This document shows, piece by piece, positions 46,179 to 56,999 of a stretch of 64,000 nt of DNA; the stretch's first letter is position 1; the number at the start of each line of letters is the position of its first letter. The position numbers and the translations under genes are program-made. The stretch spans positions 115,038,741 through 115,102,740 of the forward strand of contig OX104127.1 in NCBI GenBank assembly GCA_944470555.2, given 5' to 3'. Under the pieces are notes generated by a model. It saw nothing but the letters and a program-made list of their open reading frames with translations, did not search any database and was not told the DNA's origin. Source of the DNA: Heterobilharzia americana (Eukaryota; Platyhelminthes; Trematoda; Strigeidida; Schistosomatidae).

Positions 46179-47151
46179 TAATGAGTAGTAGTTATACAGT
46201 TTACTGAAGTTAGGAATAACCCGGGTTTGAAAATGGCATATAATCTATTGTACTACTTCTTACTTGGTAAGTTGAGACCTACTAAATATTTGGAAAATGA
46301 TAATATCGGACAAGAATTCTAAGCAGATATATCTTCTCTAAGACAACATTATGTTAGTAGTCAGCTGTATGCGGTACAGAAATAATTGAGAAATATAGTG
46401 TACATTAGTAGATATACTCTATAGTTTGAAAGATTTACCTGAATAATACTAACTGGTTATAATCATAAAGAATGTACACTTAAAATGAGAATTTCATTCA
46501 AAATAAGTGCTTCATTATCATATAAAAATTTGTATATTCTGCTGAAGAAGCTGTGGTTTACACAATGAAACGCTCAGAAATATCCTCTTCTGATTATCTA
46601 AACACGCCGAGATTAAGATTTACTTTTATAATGACCCAGTCAGACTCGACGCTCAACTCTTTTCTGGGATATTCGTAGCAACTATGATCCGAACGTTTAT
46701 AATAACTACTTAATTGTTTCAAATATTCATCCACCTTTTTTTTTATCCTAATGAATGTAAGTTTACGGGCTCAAAACAAAGTTAATCACTTCCTCAACAC
46801 ACATAAAGAACGTCGTCATACTTGCAAGAACTGTTTTCACCATACAAAAGACCTATTCCAGTACACACCTTTATCCTTTACTAGGAACCGAGAAGTGTCA
46901 TGCTTTATATATTATATTGTATCCTATAAAATTTGGAAGTCTAATTAAATGACAAACTGACGGTAAAAAAAAAAACAACTTAAAGAGGGAAACAAAATTT
47001 ATGCATTATACAATATCTTGATTTGTATGAATTTGCGAAATATATTAATAGTAAAGAAATCAATTTAGAAATTAATGGAAGTATAACGTCTGATCGTAAA
47101 TGTTCATTAATAATCACTGAAGAAGAGAAACTAGAAAAATAGTATTAGCAT

Positions 47152-47157
47152 TTTATT
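47152..47157 (-). terminator. Polyadenylation signal of the SID-1-like gene
   Basis: AATAAA on the minus strand, 9 bases after the stop codon at 47,169-47,167. Its position fits the end of a short 3' UTR. Confidence 0.6.
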
Positions 47158-47166
47158 GTTAGATGA

Positions 47167-47229
47167 TCAAAAAACAAAAATTTGATTCCTTGGACGCTTT
47201 GATAGATCGTCGTCTAGGTACATTAGTAA
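47167..47229 (-). CDS. SID-1-like gene, last exon
   Basis: 63 nt after the acceptor CTTTTTGTTTTCAG, encoding [20 protein letters not shown] and TGA. The LDDDL block and a V/I-F end are the family C-terminus. It is too short to appear as an obvious open frame; it was found by looking for the expected LDDDL end downstream of the HD-x-WH exon. Confidence 0.88.
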   Translation of the reverse strand, partial: LLMYLDDDLSKRPRNQIFVF

Positions 47230-50200
47230 CTGAAAACAAAAAGGAGAAGTCATAAGTACATTCAAATCAGAATTATGTATAACACAGAGAATGAGTATCA
47301 TACAGTTAGATGAGTGATAGGTATACTATATAATCACAATGGGATTCGATTCTCAGTTACACCAACAAGAAGCTCACTGAGATGATAAGGGTGAAGTCAC
47401 TCGACCAGACATGCATAAGACGAATGCACACCCTAGATTTCTCAAGAAGTGCTGTCACTGAATACCTGAAGAACTGTTATTTGTTTGTATTTACTCATGG
47501 CAATATACACAAGGTAGGATGCATTTTATCGTTGATGAGGATTATTCGCTTCACGATAAACTTCCGCTCATTGACTGGTAAAAGCGACATAGCACCTCGT
47601 ACGCAATTACATCGGTTCGAGTTGCCAAACTTCAAAGTGTTACACAAAGAACAGGTGGATAGTGATACCAAACTTGTATGACAGAATAAACAGTTTAAAG
47701 TTGGTGCGAATATTCAAACCTCAGAAGATATCAAGGAGTAAATCCATCTGCGCCACTGTGACCGATTTTCATTCATGTCACCAAGAGTCCTCAGCCACTG
47801 GTTCCCTTCAACTGGGGACCCCAGTCAGCCAGTCTACAATTACCAACTCGGCTCAGACCGACAGTCAGAGACTTCATGGACGGAAGCCACGTCTTGATCT
47901 CACCAGCATGAATCCTCTTCCAACTTTCCCCAGCATGGCCTATCGAGGTAAGAGGTGACTCGGCATGCATAACATATGTCCAAACCATCTCAGTCGGCTT
48001 GGGTTCACGACCTCATCAATCAACTTGCCGTTTTTGACTAGTATCCTTCGCATGACCTCAACATTGCTCACATACTGATTCCATCAAATGTGAGCAGTCC
48101 AACAAAGATATTTATGATCAAAACCCTGAAACTACTTCATTTGTTTTACCTTAAACGACCATGTCTCAGCCGTGCAACAGGACTGCAGCGCAGTACACTT
48201 CCTTTGATAGATAGTCAGATATCTTACCGGTCAGCACCACAGGTGATGCATGTTGGTAAACGCCAAACGGGCCTTCTGTATCCGTTCAGGCTGATGTAAC
48301 TCCATAAGTAAGAGAAGTGGTCCACACATCCCACCACTTGACTCCTTATAATTAAACTAGGAGTGCTTGGAGTACATCAGTCCTAAAGCATCATGTTACA
48401 TTTGAAAGGTGCCAGTGAAACGCATGCCAAACATAAGCAGACTTTCGCTCAACACGTTCACAAGACCCAGCGTTTCCGCAGAGTCTTCACCCAAGTTATA
48501 AGCACTGCCTCTTGATGCCAATTCAGAGGATAAAACGTACTGAGTTCGGAAAAAAAAATATCAAAGACCGGTAGGTGCTTGATGAAAAGCAGGAATTTCT
48601 AGTTCTTTATTCTCAAATCTTAAAACTACTCAACAGTAGATAGAGGAAGCTGATGGTGTTCAAAATAACTTAGATGAATGTTTTTGTACACAAAGTTCGG
48701 GAGTTCTGTTGGTTGACGGCAGTATTGAAGTGCAGGTGCCGGGATTACACAAGTAAAAATACACCTTACACGATGAATCAAACAAAACTCGATGCCAAAG
48801 TTTTCAGGAAGAACAAATCAAGTGTAGATCAAATTCCAACACTACACTACGTGTCATCATAGAACAGAGTATAGAATGTCAGTCAACTGGATCTTTACCT
48901 CAACTTCATCGATTTTGAAAAAGCCTTCGACAACGTCGACCGACAAGTAATTTGACAGGCAGCTGCTTCAACACTACGGTTTTAGTACCACAAACCTTTA
49001 TCAACCTCAGTCAACAGCTATAGGAAGATGCTACATGCCGAGTGATTCACAATGGAAAGGTCAGTGATGCCTTTGAAGTTTGGACAGGAGTTAAACAAGC
49101 CTGCTGCCTACTGTCACCGATCATCTTCCTGACTGTGGTGGACTGTGCTGGATCATGCAGAAAACCGTGAGTAGCGAGAAGATGGGCATACACTGACTGG
49201 ACAGATGAAAAGACCCTAGAAGAAGAGTTGGATTTCGCCGCCAAGGATGATTTATGTCTAGTGTTTTGCTGCACAAACTCGAGGATCTACAGGCGAAAAC
49301 CAACAAGTTGACAGAAGAGGTGAGACAGCGAAAACGGGGCTTTAAGTGAACGTAGAGAAGACAGAGATGATGAAGATACCCAGCCAACAACAAGCACCAA
49401 TCACCATCAATGGGAGAAATCTAAAGGAAATTGTCTCTTTCGCCTACCTACCTGGGCAGCATCACTGCAACTACAGGTGGCACAGATGAGGATGTCAAAA
49501 CCACAATCAGAAAAGCAAGCCAGGCTCTCATCAATCTGAAATCAGTGTGGAGATCTACTGATCCCCACTCAGCATAAAGAACAAGATCAGGATTTTCAAC
49601 ACTAATGCCAGTCGAGTCAGTGCTGCTATATAGTTCAGAAACTTGGCGCGTCACGAAAGGCATTCCCAACAAACTACAGACATTCATCAACAGCTACCGC
49701 ATACGCTCACTCAATACTGAAGATCAGATCGCCAGAAAGAATAAGCAACAAGGAATTCTGGCTGGCAACGAACCAACCAAGAACCTATCGCCCAACAAAT
49801 ATGCAGAAGAAGTCTGGAGTTGGTCAGAGTTCTGATCGAGCAGAACAATGTCGTCTGTGTACTCCAAGTCACCTACTTAGGTACGTTCCAAGGAGCAGGA
49901 GTTATGTCTGTTAGTACGTCTGAAGTGAAGCTAAACAGGAGTAGCGACAGAAAGCACCTCTGACTGACACTAATGGCTGTCGTCACTTCATATAAAAATT
50001 CCTTATAAGGTTTTACACGGCTATGTGAGAAGAGAGCCATGATCCGCAGTATATATTCCTTTCAAAGTCAAACACTACCTTCAGGTAAAAAAACTGGCGT
50101 CGGTCGTCGGTAAGTATGCCTTGGTTCCACAAACTGCCAAGGAGTGAAGATTTAATCGATACAACTTCATCCAAATGTTGAACCTGTCTAGTCTATCCGA

Positions 50201-51110
50201 GTTTGCTGTTCCTGAGCCTCAGCTAGGCATTGGATAGATATCAACCCTAGAATCTTGGATAAAATGATTTCCCTATGGTTATCACAAGAAGACTTATCTC
50301 TTTTCTTGTAAACTTAGATGATGAGTGGTGTAGATCAGTCTCATGGTACTACCTGTTTTTTATCAAATATCCAGCACCCTGTTACTCTTCTCAGCAGTAT
50401 TTTAACTCCATTCTAAAAAAAGTCTAGTGGTACACTGTCAGATCCTACTGCTTTGCATTGTTTCACGTTTTAAACAGTATTCTGAACTTTGAAGAGAGCA
50501 GTAAGATGGATATCAAAGTTCTACTGTGGTTCGGGTTGGGTGCACTGCATCATCCAGAATGCAATCAGAGACCGCGTTGGTGAAGATCATGAATAGGTAT
50601 CAGCGAATGTCACAATTTTGCATACCCCTTCAGTCGGAAAACACAAAAACGGCTATTGACTAGTATCCAGTCGAAAAGTGCAAATTCTGCAACCATACTA
50701 TCGAATGTTGTACAAGAACAATGGAGTTTTTTACAGTAATTTTAAAGAAATGATACTGATTGAAATACGAATAACGACTAATATATTTACCCATGTATTA
50801 CAAGGTAGCTGTAGATACAGTACAAAACTGGTTTGAATCAATTACAAATTTAAGTTTATGCCAAATCCATAGCTGAAAATTTCACTATCGACTAAACTCC
50901 ATCTGCAACTCAGTAAACAAGTTCAGGTTCATATACTAGGCAATACATCGAATTGTAGTAGATCAAGGAGCTTGATGCAGGTTGAAATTCATACCACTTT
51001 TTTTCACAGGTTTATATATAGCCAAAACAACTAATCACGGGCACAAATGTAGTCTTTGGATTACACAAAAAGCCTTCACGATTCCCTCTTATTGTAATTT
51101 TATTAAGCTT

Positions 51111-51187
<77 letters not shown>

Positions 51188-53370
51188 CAACTTCAAATCT
51201 AGAACAGAAGTTCATTACTTCAGGTTGTCACAATTCTCAGCAGAGTGTCCATTGAACCCACAGAAGTATGACTGTATGGTTCATCGTATCCATCCTTATG
51301 ATGATAAGTGATTGGTTTTTAATGACAGGAATAGTCTTGAATTCTTCGTTCAGTCAACTCATTCAAGCTGATTCATTGATTCTGTAAGGACTTTAACTTC
51401 TACAAGGTAAAATCCCATTGAAGTACATACATTGAAAATGAATGAAGAAAACGTATACATGGACTTACCATAAAAGAAAAGAACATGGATATTGACGATA
51501 AAAAGTGCCAAACATCATGTGCATCATAGAAATCTAATAAAACACATGGTTGATTAAGTGCACGGGATCGAGCAGGAGTCACCTGGCAAGTAGATTTTAA
51601 TTGAAAGAAGAAAACCTTTTCAGTGGTGAAGGGATAACATAGTGTACCGGAAAAAAGTGACATACCATACTCACCAATTACCCTATCAAATTTCGACATA
51701 GCTTTTTAAAAACTTCAATGTTCACAGCTCAGCTCATTTAAGTAGTTTAATGGATGAGATAATGTTTGCAGACAGACGAAATCAGCGTAGAACCTCGTAC
51801 ACAACTGCATCAGTCCGATTTGCAACACTTCACGTTAGTATACAAAGAACAAGTGGATAGAATAAAAGTGACAAAGTTGTGTGAGACAATAAACAATTTA
51901 AAGTTGGTGCGAATATTCAAACCTCAGAAGATATCAAGGAGTAAATCCATCTGAGCCACTGTGACCGATTTTCATTCATGTCACCAAGAGTCCTCAGCCA
52001 CTGGTTCCCTTCAACTGGGGACCCCAGTCAGGCAGTCTGCATCTGCCAACTCAGTCCAGAGTAACAGTCAAGGACTTCATGGACTGGTCACATATCTTGG
52101 TTTTGCGACAGTGAACCTTACCCAATTTGTTCTAATGTCCCCTAGCATCGCACATGAAGGTAGGCAGCGGAACGGCATGCGCAGTACGTGTCTAAGTCAT
52201 GTCAGTCGACTAGACTTCACAGCCTCTTCAATCGACTTGGCTTTCTTGTCTAGTATCCTTTGCAGGTAACACAACAAAAGAGAAAAAAATGGAAATAATA
52301 CCCAAAGTAAAAAGCACATGAAGAGGCGAGGAGAAAAGGAGATAAAAAGAAAAATAACCACGACATTAAAGAATGTAGACACTGATATGAAGTAAATATA
52401 AATTCATCATTGTGGTTGGCCCTTCAGTTGAGTCAGATGAAGTGTCTGACCACTTATTTCACTGGTTCCGAACTAGTTGATCACATCTGTATGGCTCAGA
52501 TCAGCGGATCACCTTCTAATCTGTCCGAATTTCAAACATTTAGCAACAGTGATAGGCAAACCGTTAGTCAAACGATTAGAGTCCTCAGAGTTCATTATAC
52601 ATGTAGGTGTTGATAGTAAATGAAATGACATAATCAGGTTATTATGGGATGCAACAATATCCTCTAGACTCCTCAAAGAAGCCTGGATACCCCTGAATAG
52701 CATTCCCAACCAATCATAGCATGTCGAAAGTTCGAGAAAAACTACGTGATCATAGGCGTGAGGTTCAGATTGATTAAAGGGATTTCTAGAAAGGTGTAGG
52801 GCTTTCCAAGGCCATCAACAAATGTACATAAACTGTTAATTTTCGTACATAGTTGACTGGACAATAAACCTCTGTCGTTTTGCCAATTCTTTTCTGTTTT
52901 CGAGGAAGCGAGCGATCATCAAGGGTGAAGTCTAGAGTAATTGCTGAAGAGTTCACTCCTATAACACAAGTATATATCATAAGTATCGATCAAGTTTTTT
53001 ATACTTCACACTGGTATATTTGGCGGAAATTAACAAAGGGATAAATAAGATGAAAATGACACTGGCAGTGATAAGAAAAAAACAAGATAGAACAGTGAAA
53101 GTAATCAAGGATACAGAAATGTGAAAGCAAAAAAAGACGATGATATTTGCTCTTCACCCCATTAAGAGCATTAAGTACAGTCTACAACCTTTGAAGAACA
53201 CACTTTTAATTGTTTCCCGAGTAGCATCAAAAACATAGTTGATTAGAAAACTGACTTACTTCCCATGTAGTTGTTCGTGTTAAGTAAAAATAAATTGCAC
53301 AGCCCCATGAGACACAAGCTAACAAAATATACACCAACGATAGCATTTGAAAGCGTTCACGATGTCTCAA
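47167..53370 (-). CDS. SID-1/SIDT-family membrane protein, C-terminal exons
   Basis: Three minus-strand exons (53,370-53,260; 51,582-51,469; 47,229-47,167) join in phase 0 and encode the last 95 residues of a SID-1 family protein. In order: a membrane helix with the family [10 protein letters not shown] pattern, [36 protein letters not shown], and the terminal [20 protein letters not shown]. The D-x-x-HD-x-WH cluster is the conserved metal-site motif of the CREST superfamily, which includes SIDTs. SID-1 proteins are multi-pass membrane proteins needed for dsRNA uptake or transport (Caenorhabditis, vertebrate SIDT1/2). Such proteins are usually 750-850 residues, so most of the gene is missing. 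No upstream exon is seen before the RTE cluster at 57.8 kb; they may lie outside the window. Confidence 0.88.
47400..48310 (-). mobile_element. RTE-like retrotransposon 3' part (minus), inside SID-1 intron
   Basis: Minus-strand translation from 48,300 to 47,690 gives the RTE-type C-terminal region with stops: [16 protein letters not shown], a broken LLYGCETW block, [40 protein letters not shown], and [15 protein letters not shown]. The 3' UTR continues to about 47,580. The matching N-terminal RT part of the same kind of element is at 50,530-50,090, so the element appears to be split by the plus-strand RTE at 48.76-49.84 kb. Confidence 0.65.
48760..49840 (+). mobile_element. RTE retrotransposon copy (a), 5'-truncated, nested in SID-1 intron
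   Basis: Plus-strand [18 protein letters not shown] (48,907-48,952) followed by an in-frame TGA where the relative at 62.7 kb has TGG, then frame-broken [19 protein letters not shown] text. The catalytic box at 49,231-49,257 reads [10 protein letters not shown], i.e. FADD split by two extra residues. After that come the [17 protein letters not shown] block (about 49,400) and [20 protein letters not shown] (49,608-49,667). It ends near 49,840. It closely resembles copies (b) and (c). Confidence 0.78.
50090..50535 (-). mobile_element. RTE-like RT N-terminal remnant (minus)
   Basis: Minus strand from about 50,470 reads [12 protein letters not shown], then [19 protein letters not shown], and VYKKR: the KAAGPDG-x-x-PE and IPIYKKGD-type blocks of an RTE reverse transcriptase, with stops. 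Orientation and family fit the 3' part at 48.3-47.6 kb. Confidence 0.55.
51114..51183. repeat. (TA)n microsatellite, about 70 bp
   Basis: A pure alternating TA tract inside the last intron of the SID-1-like gene. Open frames across it on both strands encode only Ile-Tyr repeats and are not genes. Confidence 0.95.
51469..51582 (-). CDS. SID-1-like gene, penultimate exon
   Basis: 114 nt between a CTTGCCAG acceptor and a GTAAGT donor; 38 codons, phase 0 on both sides. Encodes [20 protein letters not shown] then [18 protein letters not shown]. It contains the TPA-x-SR, cysteine, FYD-x-HD-x-WHFLS motif, the most conserved part of the SIDT family. Confidence 0.9.
51765..52270 (-). mobile_element. 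RTE-like 3' fragment (minus), second copy in SID-1 introns
   Basis: Direct repeat of the 47.58-48.03 kb fragment. The shared block around 51,900-52,060 and 47,693-47,860 (AGTTGGTGCGAATATTCAAA and following) is nearly identical over about 160 bp. Minus-strand coding from 52,262: [20 protein letters not shown], then later [15 protein letters not shown]. It is 5'-truncated more strongly than the first copy. Confidence 0.65.
52270..53259. other. SID-1-like intron, no identified element
   Basis: No RT or SINE motif recognised. An exon-like stretch on the minus strand at 52,958-52,870 does not fit the phase of the SID-1-like exons on either side. Confidence 0.4.
53260..53370 (-). CDS. SID-1-like gene, transmembrane exon
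   Basis: 111 nt from a TTTTTTTTAG acceptor to a canonical GTAAGT donor. Encodes [20 protein letters not shown], then [17 protein letters not shown]: a basic loop, then one membrane helix ending in the T-x-W motif that precedes TPA-x-SR in SIDT proteins. Both ends are phase 0. Confidence 0.85.
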
Positions 53371-53787
53371 CTAAAAAAAATATAATGGAGAAAATGAAGA
53401 CAAAAAGCCTACAAATAAAGCATCTTTGACTAATACAAAGAAAATTCAACGTGGATTCTGTGAGGGAAATACAATAACACTAAAAGAATTATTTTAACTA
53501 CATCTAATTTATCTGTTCTTCCCGTTATTTAACAAAGGTGAATGTCACTAATTTCTAAATAAGACTGTAAATTTATACACCGATCGAGGAAACATAATGT
53601 CCCTCAGAGATACTCAACGAAACCTAAATAACAATTGCTGGTATGATTTATAGCTTCAAATGATAATTTATGCATTGAAAGGAGTGAAACTGATTGTTAT
53701 AATAGTGTTACATGATCACATTTGAGCACCGATTTTTTGTTCTTTCTTTGAAAACATTCTTATTATGTGTACCATTTCATCTTTAGC

Positions 53788-53960
53788 TGTGGAGTGGAGC
53801 TGTGGTTTGTTGATTTACGGAGATGAATTTCAACCAATGGATCACGGGTTCGAATGCCGCGCTACTAACCGATGTCCGGAGTCAGGTAGTCTTGTAGTGG
53901 GAGCTGCTGATTACAACGGATATAAGTAGTATATGTTGAGAAGGCGACAGAAATCATAGG
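53788..53960 (+). mobile_element. tRNA-related SINE, family 2
   Basis: GGAGCTGTGGTTTGTTGATT resembles a degraded box A, followed by CACGGGTTCGAATGCC with a good box B. It aligns along its length with 62,113-62,215, which supports an interspersed family. Confidence 0.55.
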
Positions 53961-54204
53961 AAGTTATCAGCAATGGGTAAAGATTCTGCCCAGAGAAACG
54001 CAAGAGACAATTTGGGCGTATTAAGAGCAAATCGAGATAAAAGTAGGAGAGAAAGTGAAGCACATTGTGGAAATGACTGTTTTAGTGGAAAGTGTACACT
54101 ATTTCATCATTACTGTATGAGATGTCAATAATAAACATTCATGCGTCTCAGTCTTGTCGTTTCCTGCAGTATCATTATCCCTTATGCATTAAGTGTAGCT
54201 CGTT

Positions 54205-54420
54205 GCTTACTGCACAGACACTGTACAAGGTTGCTGAGCGCATTTCGATTAGCTCTTGTGGAGCCAGTTATGTTGGCCGATGTTCTAGGAATTTAATTGT
54301 TCAGGTTCATGAACACCTCCTAGCATTGCTAAGTAAAGGTTTAGTGAAAAATGAAAAAAATGAAAATACCTCCACAACAGCTCACTTAGTTCAAACTCTG
54401 TTTGAACTAAAGCTAATGTG
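54205..54420 (+). mobile_element. Penelope-like GIY-YIG endonuclease fragment
   Basis: The plus-strand frame reads SSCGASYVGRCSRNLIVQVH, then EHLLALLSKGLVKNEKNENT and TAHLVQT. This is the C-x-x-x-YVG-x-T/C-x-R-x-L...EH pattern of Penelope-like GIY-YIG domains, with the conserved arginine position of the second motif changed (V-Q-V-H). Only this domain is left. It is a different Penelope-like family from the 40-kb pair. The first 50 bases resemble the body of the SINE at 62,230. Confidence 0.6.
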
Positions 54421-54579
54421 AATCGATCAATTTTTTTATTATTTACCCTTATCTTCATTAATTTATCAAAAGCTACAAGATGATGAATACTTTAAATAGC
54501 AGAAACTGTAATTATTCGACCTAAACAGCCTGAATATGTGTACCAAAAAAAACAGGTGTGGCCATAACTACTACCTTGG

Positions 54580-54719
54580 TTAGTTGATCAACTTTTGCGC
54601 TAGTTGTTTGAATTGTAAGCTGCTTGGATGTAAAGTTGGTCGCATTTCTTCATTTTTGTCCCCATACATTTGTACAACCTGACCTGTTGCATCTACCAAA
54701 CTGCTGGTGTTCTTAATCC
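54580..54719 (-). other. Unidentified coding-like stretch
   Basis: The minus strand has 46 open codons after a CTCATAG acceptor-like site (TSSLVDATGQVVQMYGDKNE and so on) ending in TAA at 54,582-54,580. Composition is protein-like, but there is no known family and no link to the SID-1 exons. Either a relic exon or a Penelope-like fragment. Confidence 0.2.
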
Positions 54720-55195
54720 CTATGAGGATTTACACACAAACATTCACTTGTGTTTCATATCCAGTCTACTTATGCAAAGATTTATTCGTATAAATTTCAT
54801 TATCGAAGCGAACAGAACTCCTTTTAACCTTTAATCACCACTATACAATCCCTTGTTATTAGTAATCATTTACTTTGACTAACAACTGTCTAACACCATT
54901 GATTTTCACCATCCAGACATGTTATCGCCTAAATGGTTGGTCATTTCGAAATGTATTCCAGTAACGTACATTTCTAACATCGTCCTTATGCACAACGCTT
55001 CGGAAGAGAATTCCTGGACTATTTATTATTAATAATTGACATTCATTTACAATCTCACAGCTGTTTACATATATTTATTCTCTGATTAAACAGTAAGAAT
55101 ATATAACTACAGAGTTTGAGTAGGAAGTTGTTGGAAAGAATATTCATTGTTCGTTCAAGGAACATCTTGATATCAGGTTAGTACTCATCATGGAA

Positions 55196-55365
55196 TGACA
55201 TCAGTTGGAGAAACAGTGGAAACCTGAGAGCGATGGACAGCTGTTTCGCCCTAGTATGGGACTCCTCAGCAGTGTGCACCCATGACCTGGCAAGAGACCG
55301 GACCCAGGACGTTCAGGCTGCAGGGCCAGCACCTTACCACTGAGTCGGGATCTAGCGGTCCATAT
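55196..55365 (-). mobile_element. SM-alpha-like SINE (minus)
   Basis: Read on the minus strand: GATCCCGACTCAGTGGTAAG (box A region), then CCTGGGTCCGGTCTC, then ATGGGTGCACACTGCTGAGG and AGTCCCATACTAGGGCGAAA, ending CCATGATGAGTACTAACC. The body matches the plus-strand copy at 55,640-55,840 and others in this window. Schistosomes carry the tRNA-related SM-alpha SINE; membership is inferred from memory of its form. Confidence 0.65.
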
Positions 55366-55639
55366 TTCCTGCTTCCTGTCTATGATATAGCTCGACCTCC
55401 ATTCAATGACATCGTTGAGTGTCCATCCTCATATCAAACTTAGTTTGCCAAGCCGGTCACGACTTCGCATTCGGACTTCGAAAACTACCTCTCGCAATGA
55501 GTCACCAATGAGCCCTAGATTTATTAAATTTGAAGGTTTGTGGGAATTTATTTGTTGATTCTAGGTTGGAATTCATCGACAGAGACAGATATTCAACGAC
55601 GGGATTGTATGGAGGTCGCGCTATATCGTGAACTGACCG

Positions 55640-55870
55640 AAGTAGGAAATACGAACCACAGGAATCTGACCCAGTGGCTCGATGGTAACGTACTGGCCCC
55701 GGGAACCTGAAGGTCTTGGCTTCGGTCATGGGTGTACACTGCTGAGGAGTCCCATACTAAGATGAAACAGTTTCCCAGTGCTCCCAGGTTTCCAATGTTT
55801 CTCCAACTGATGTCAATCCATGATGAATACCAACTTGAAATCAATAAATAAATCCCCACAAACCTCCAAA
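55640..55870 (+). mobile_element. SM-alpha-like SINE (plus)
   Basis: The tRNA-like head (GACCCAGTGGCTCGATGGTA) is followed by the shared body GGGTGTACACTGCTGAGGAG and TCCCATACTAAGATGAAACA, then CAACTGATGTCAATCCATGA and an AATAAATAAAT tail. It is inverted relative to the copy at 55,196-55,365. A truncated minus-strand 3' piece is also visible near 55,520-55,590. Confidence 0.65.
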
Positions 55871-56449
55871 TTGAACTTATTGATCAGCAGAAGATCAACG
55901 TTAATGAACATTACTTATCAATATGTGACATTCATTCAGGTGCTGATGATAAATAACAGGTAAAATAAACATATGCATACGTTTACTACTTAAATGGGTT
56001 ACTTATTAGTGCAAACAGCATGGCTAATTACAAGAAGTTTGGTTAGAAAAGTTGACTAAAAATTTTAAATGCTAACTGTTATTGGACAGAAATGCAAGTT
56101 TCTACTGGGTTACATAATTAGCAGTCCGATGTACTATCAGTCCGACACTTCATAGACAGATCTAACTTCCGAATTTCACATCAAATTAAACCATATCTAA
56201 CTAAATTCCCATAACATGAAATGCTTGGGAAAATATCTAAATTGAAAACAAGATATATCATAAAATTTTGAAAAAGACCTAGAAATATCCAATTAAAATC
56301 CTACTGTCTTAAGTGAACAGTGATAACTGACAGTTGGTTCCGTTGTAATGATTAAACAGTAGTCCTAGTAGTAGATGAGATCCATCACTTGGAAGTGAAG
56401 CAAATGCCTACTGAAGATTTTGGTGGATAGTTGTGTTATATCACAAATT

Positions 56450-56670
56450 GATTGAGCTCTGATCCAGTGGCTGAACGGTTAACGCGTTCGTTACGTGACC
56501 TGAAGGTCCTGAGATCGACCCCTGACGAGATCGTGGGTGCGTACTACTGAGTCTCACCCTAGGACGAAACAGTTATCTAGTGTCCTGGTTTTCAATGGTT
56601 CTCTAACTGATGCCAGTCTATGATGAATATTACCCTGAAATGAAATTGCCATGAACCTCAAACAAATACG
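56450..56670 (+). mobile_element. SM-alpha-like SINE (plus)
   Basis: GAGCTCTGATCCAGTGGCTG then AACGGTTAACGCGTTC (box A region), CCTGAAGGTCCTGAGATCGA (box B region), then the shared body GTGGGTGCGTACTACTGAGT, ending CAGTCTATGATGAATATTAC. This is the clearest tRNA-like head of the group. Confidence 0.65.
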
Positions 56671-56858
56671 TAAAGCGCACACTTCTAAATAAACATAAAT
56701 CATTGAAATGATAGAAAAACATAAAAGAATCAACACGGTCACAAAAAGATATGAGTAATTCTCAGCCTGCCATTTTGTGAGGTATATACAGCATGTTAAG
56801 CTCTGCTGGGATGTGATCCTTTACAATCATCTTCTAATAGCTGATTGATATTTGAGTG

Positions 56859-56994
56859 ATTTTAAGGGACACCCTAGCAACAAGTAAAATAACCAATTAG
56901 ACTTCTGTATTTTATGAAAATTTGCCTTTCCAGCCAAAATGAAATCTAACTGGTTATTTTGGTCGTTGATAGGGTGGTCTTTAAAGTCGCCTTT
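56859..56994. repeat. Hairpin repeat (MITE candidate), about 135 bp
   Basis: TTTAAGGGACACCCTAGCAA and the following 25 bases are the near-perfect reverse complement of 56,950-56,994 (ending TTGATAGGGTGGTCTTTAAA). The arms are about 45 bp, the centre about 45 bp. No coding capacity. No second copy in the window, so the family is not shown. Confidence 0.6.
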
Positions 56995-56999
56995 AATAT

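Noticed and set aside
52870..52958. Minus-strand exon-like stretch ([20 protein letters not shown]) between two SID-1-like exons
   Set aside because: It needs phase 1 upstream, while the flanking SID-1-like exons join directly in phase 0 and match the family with nothing between them.
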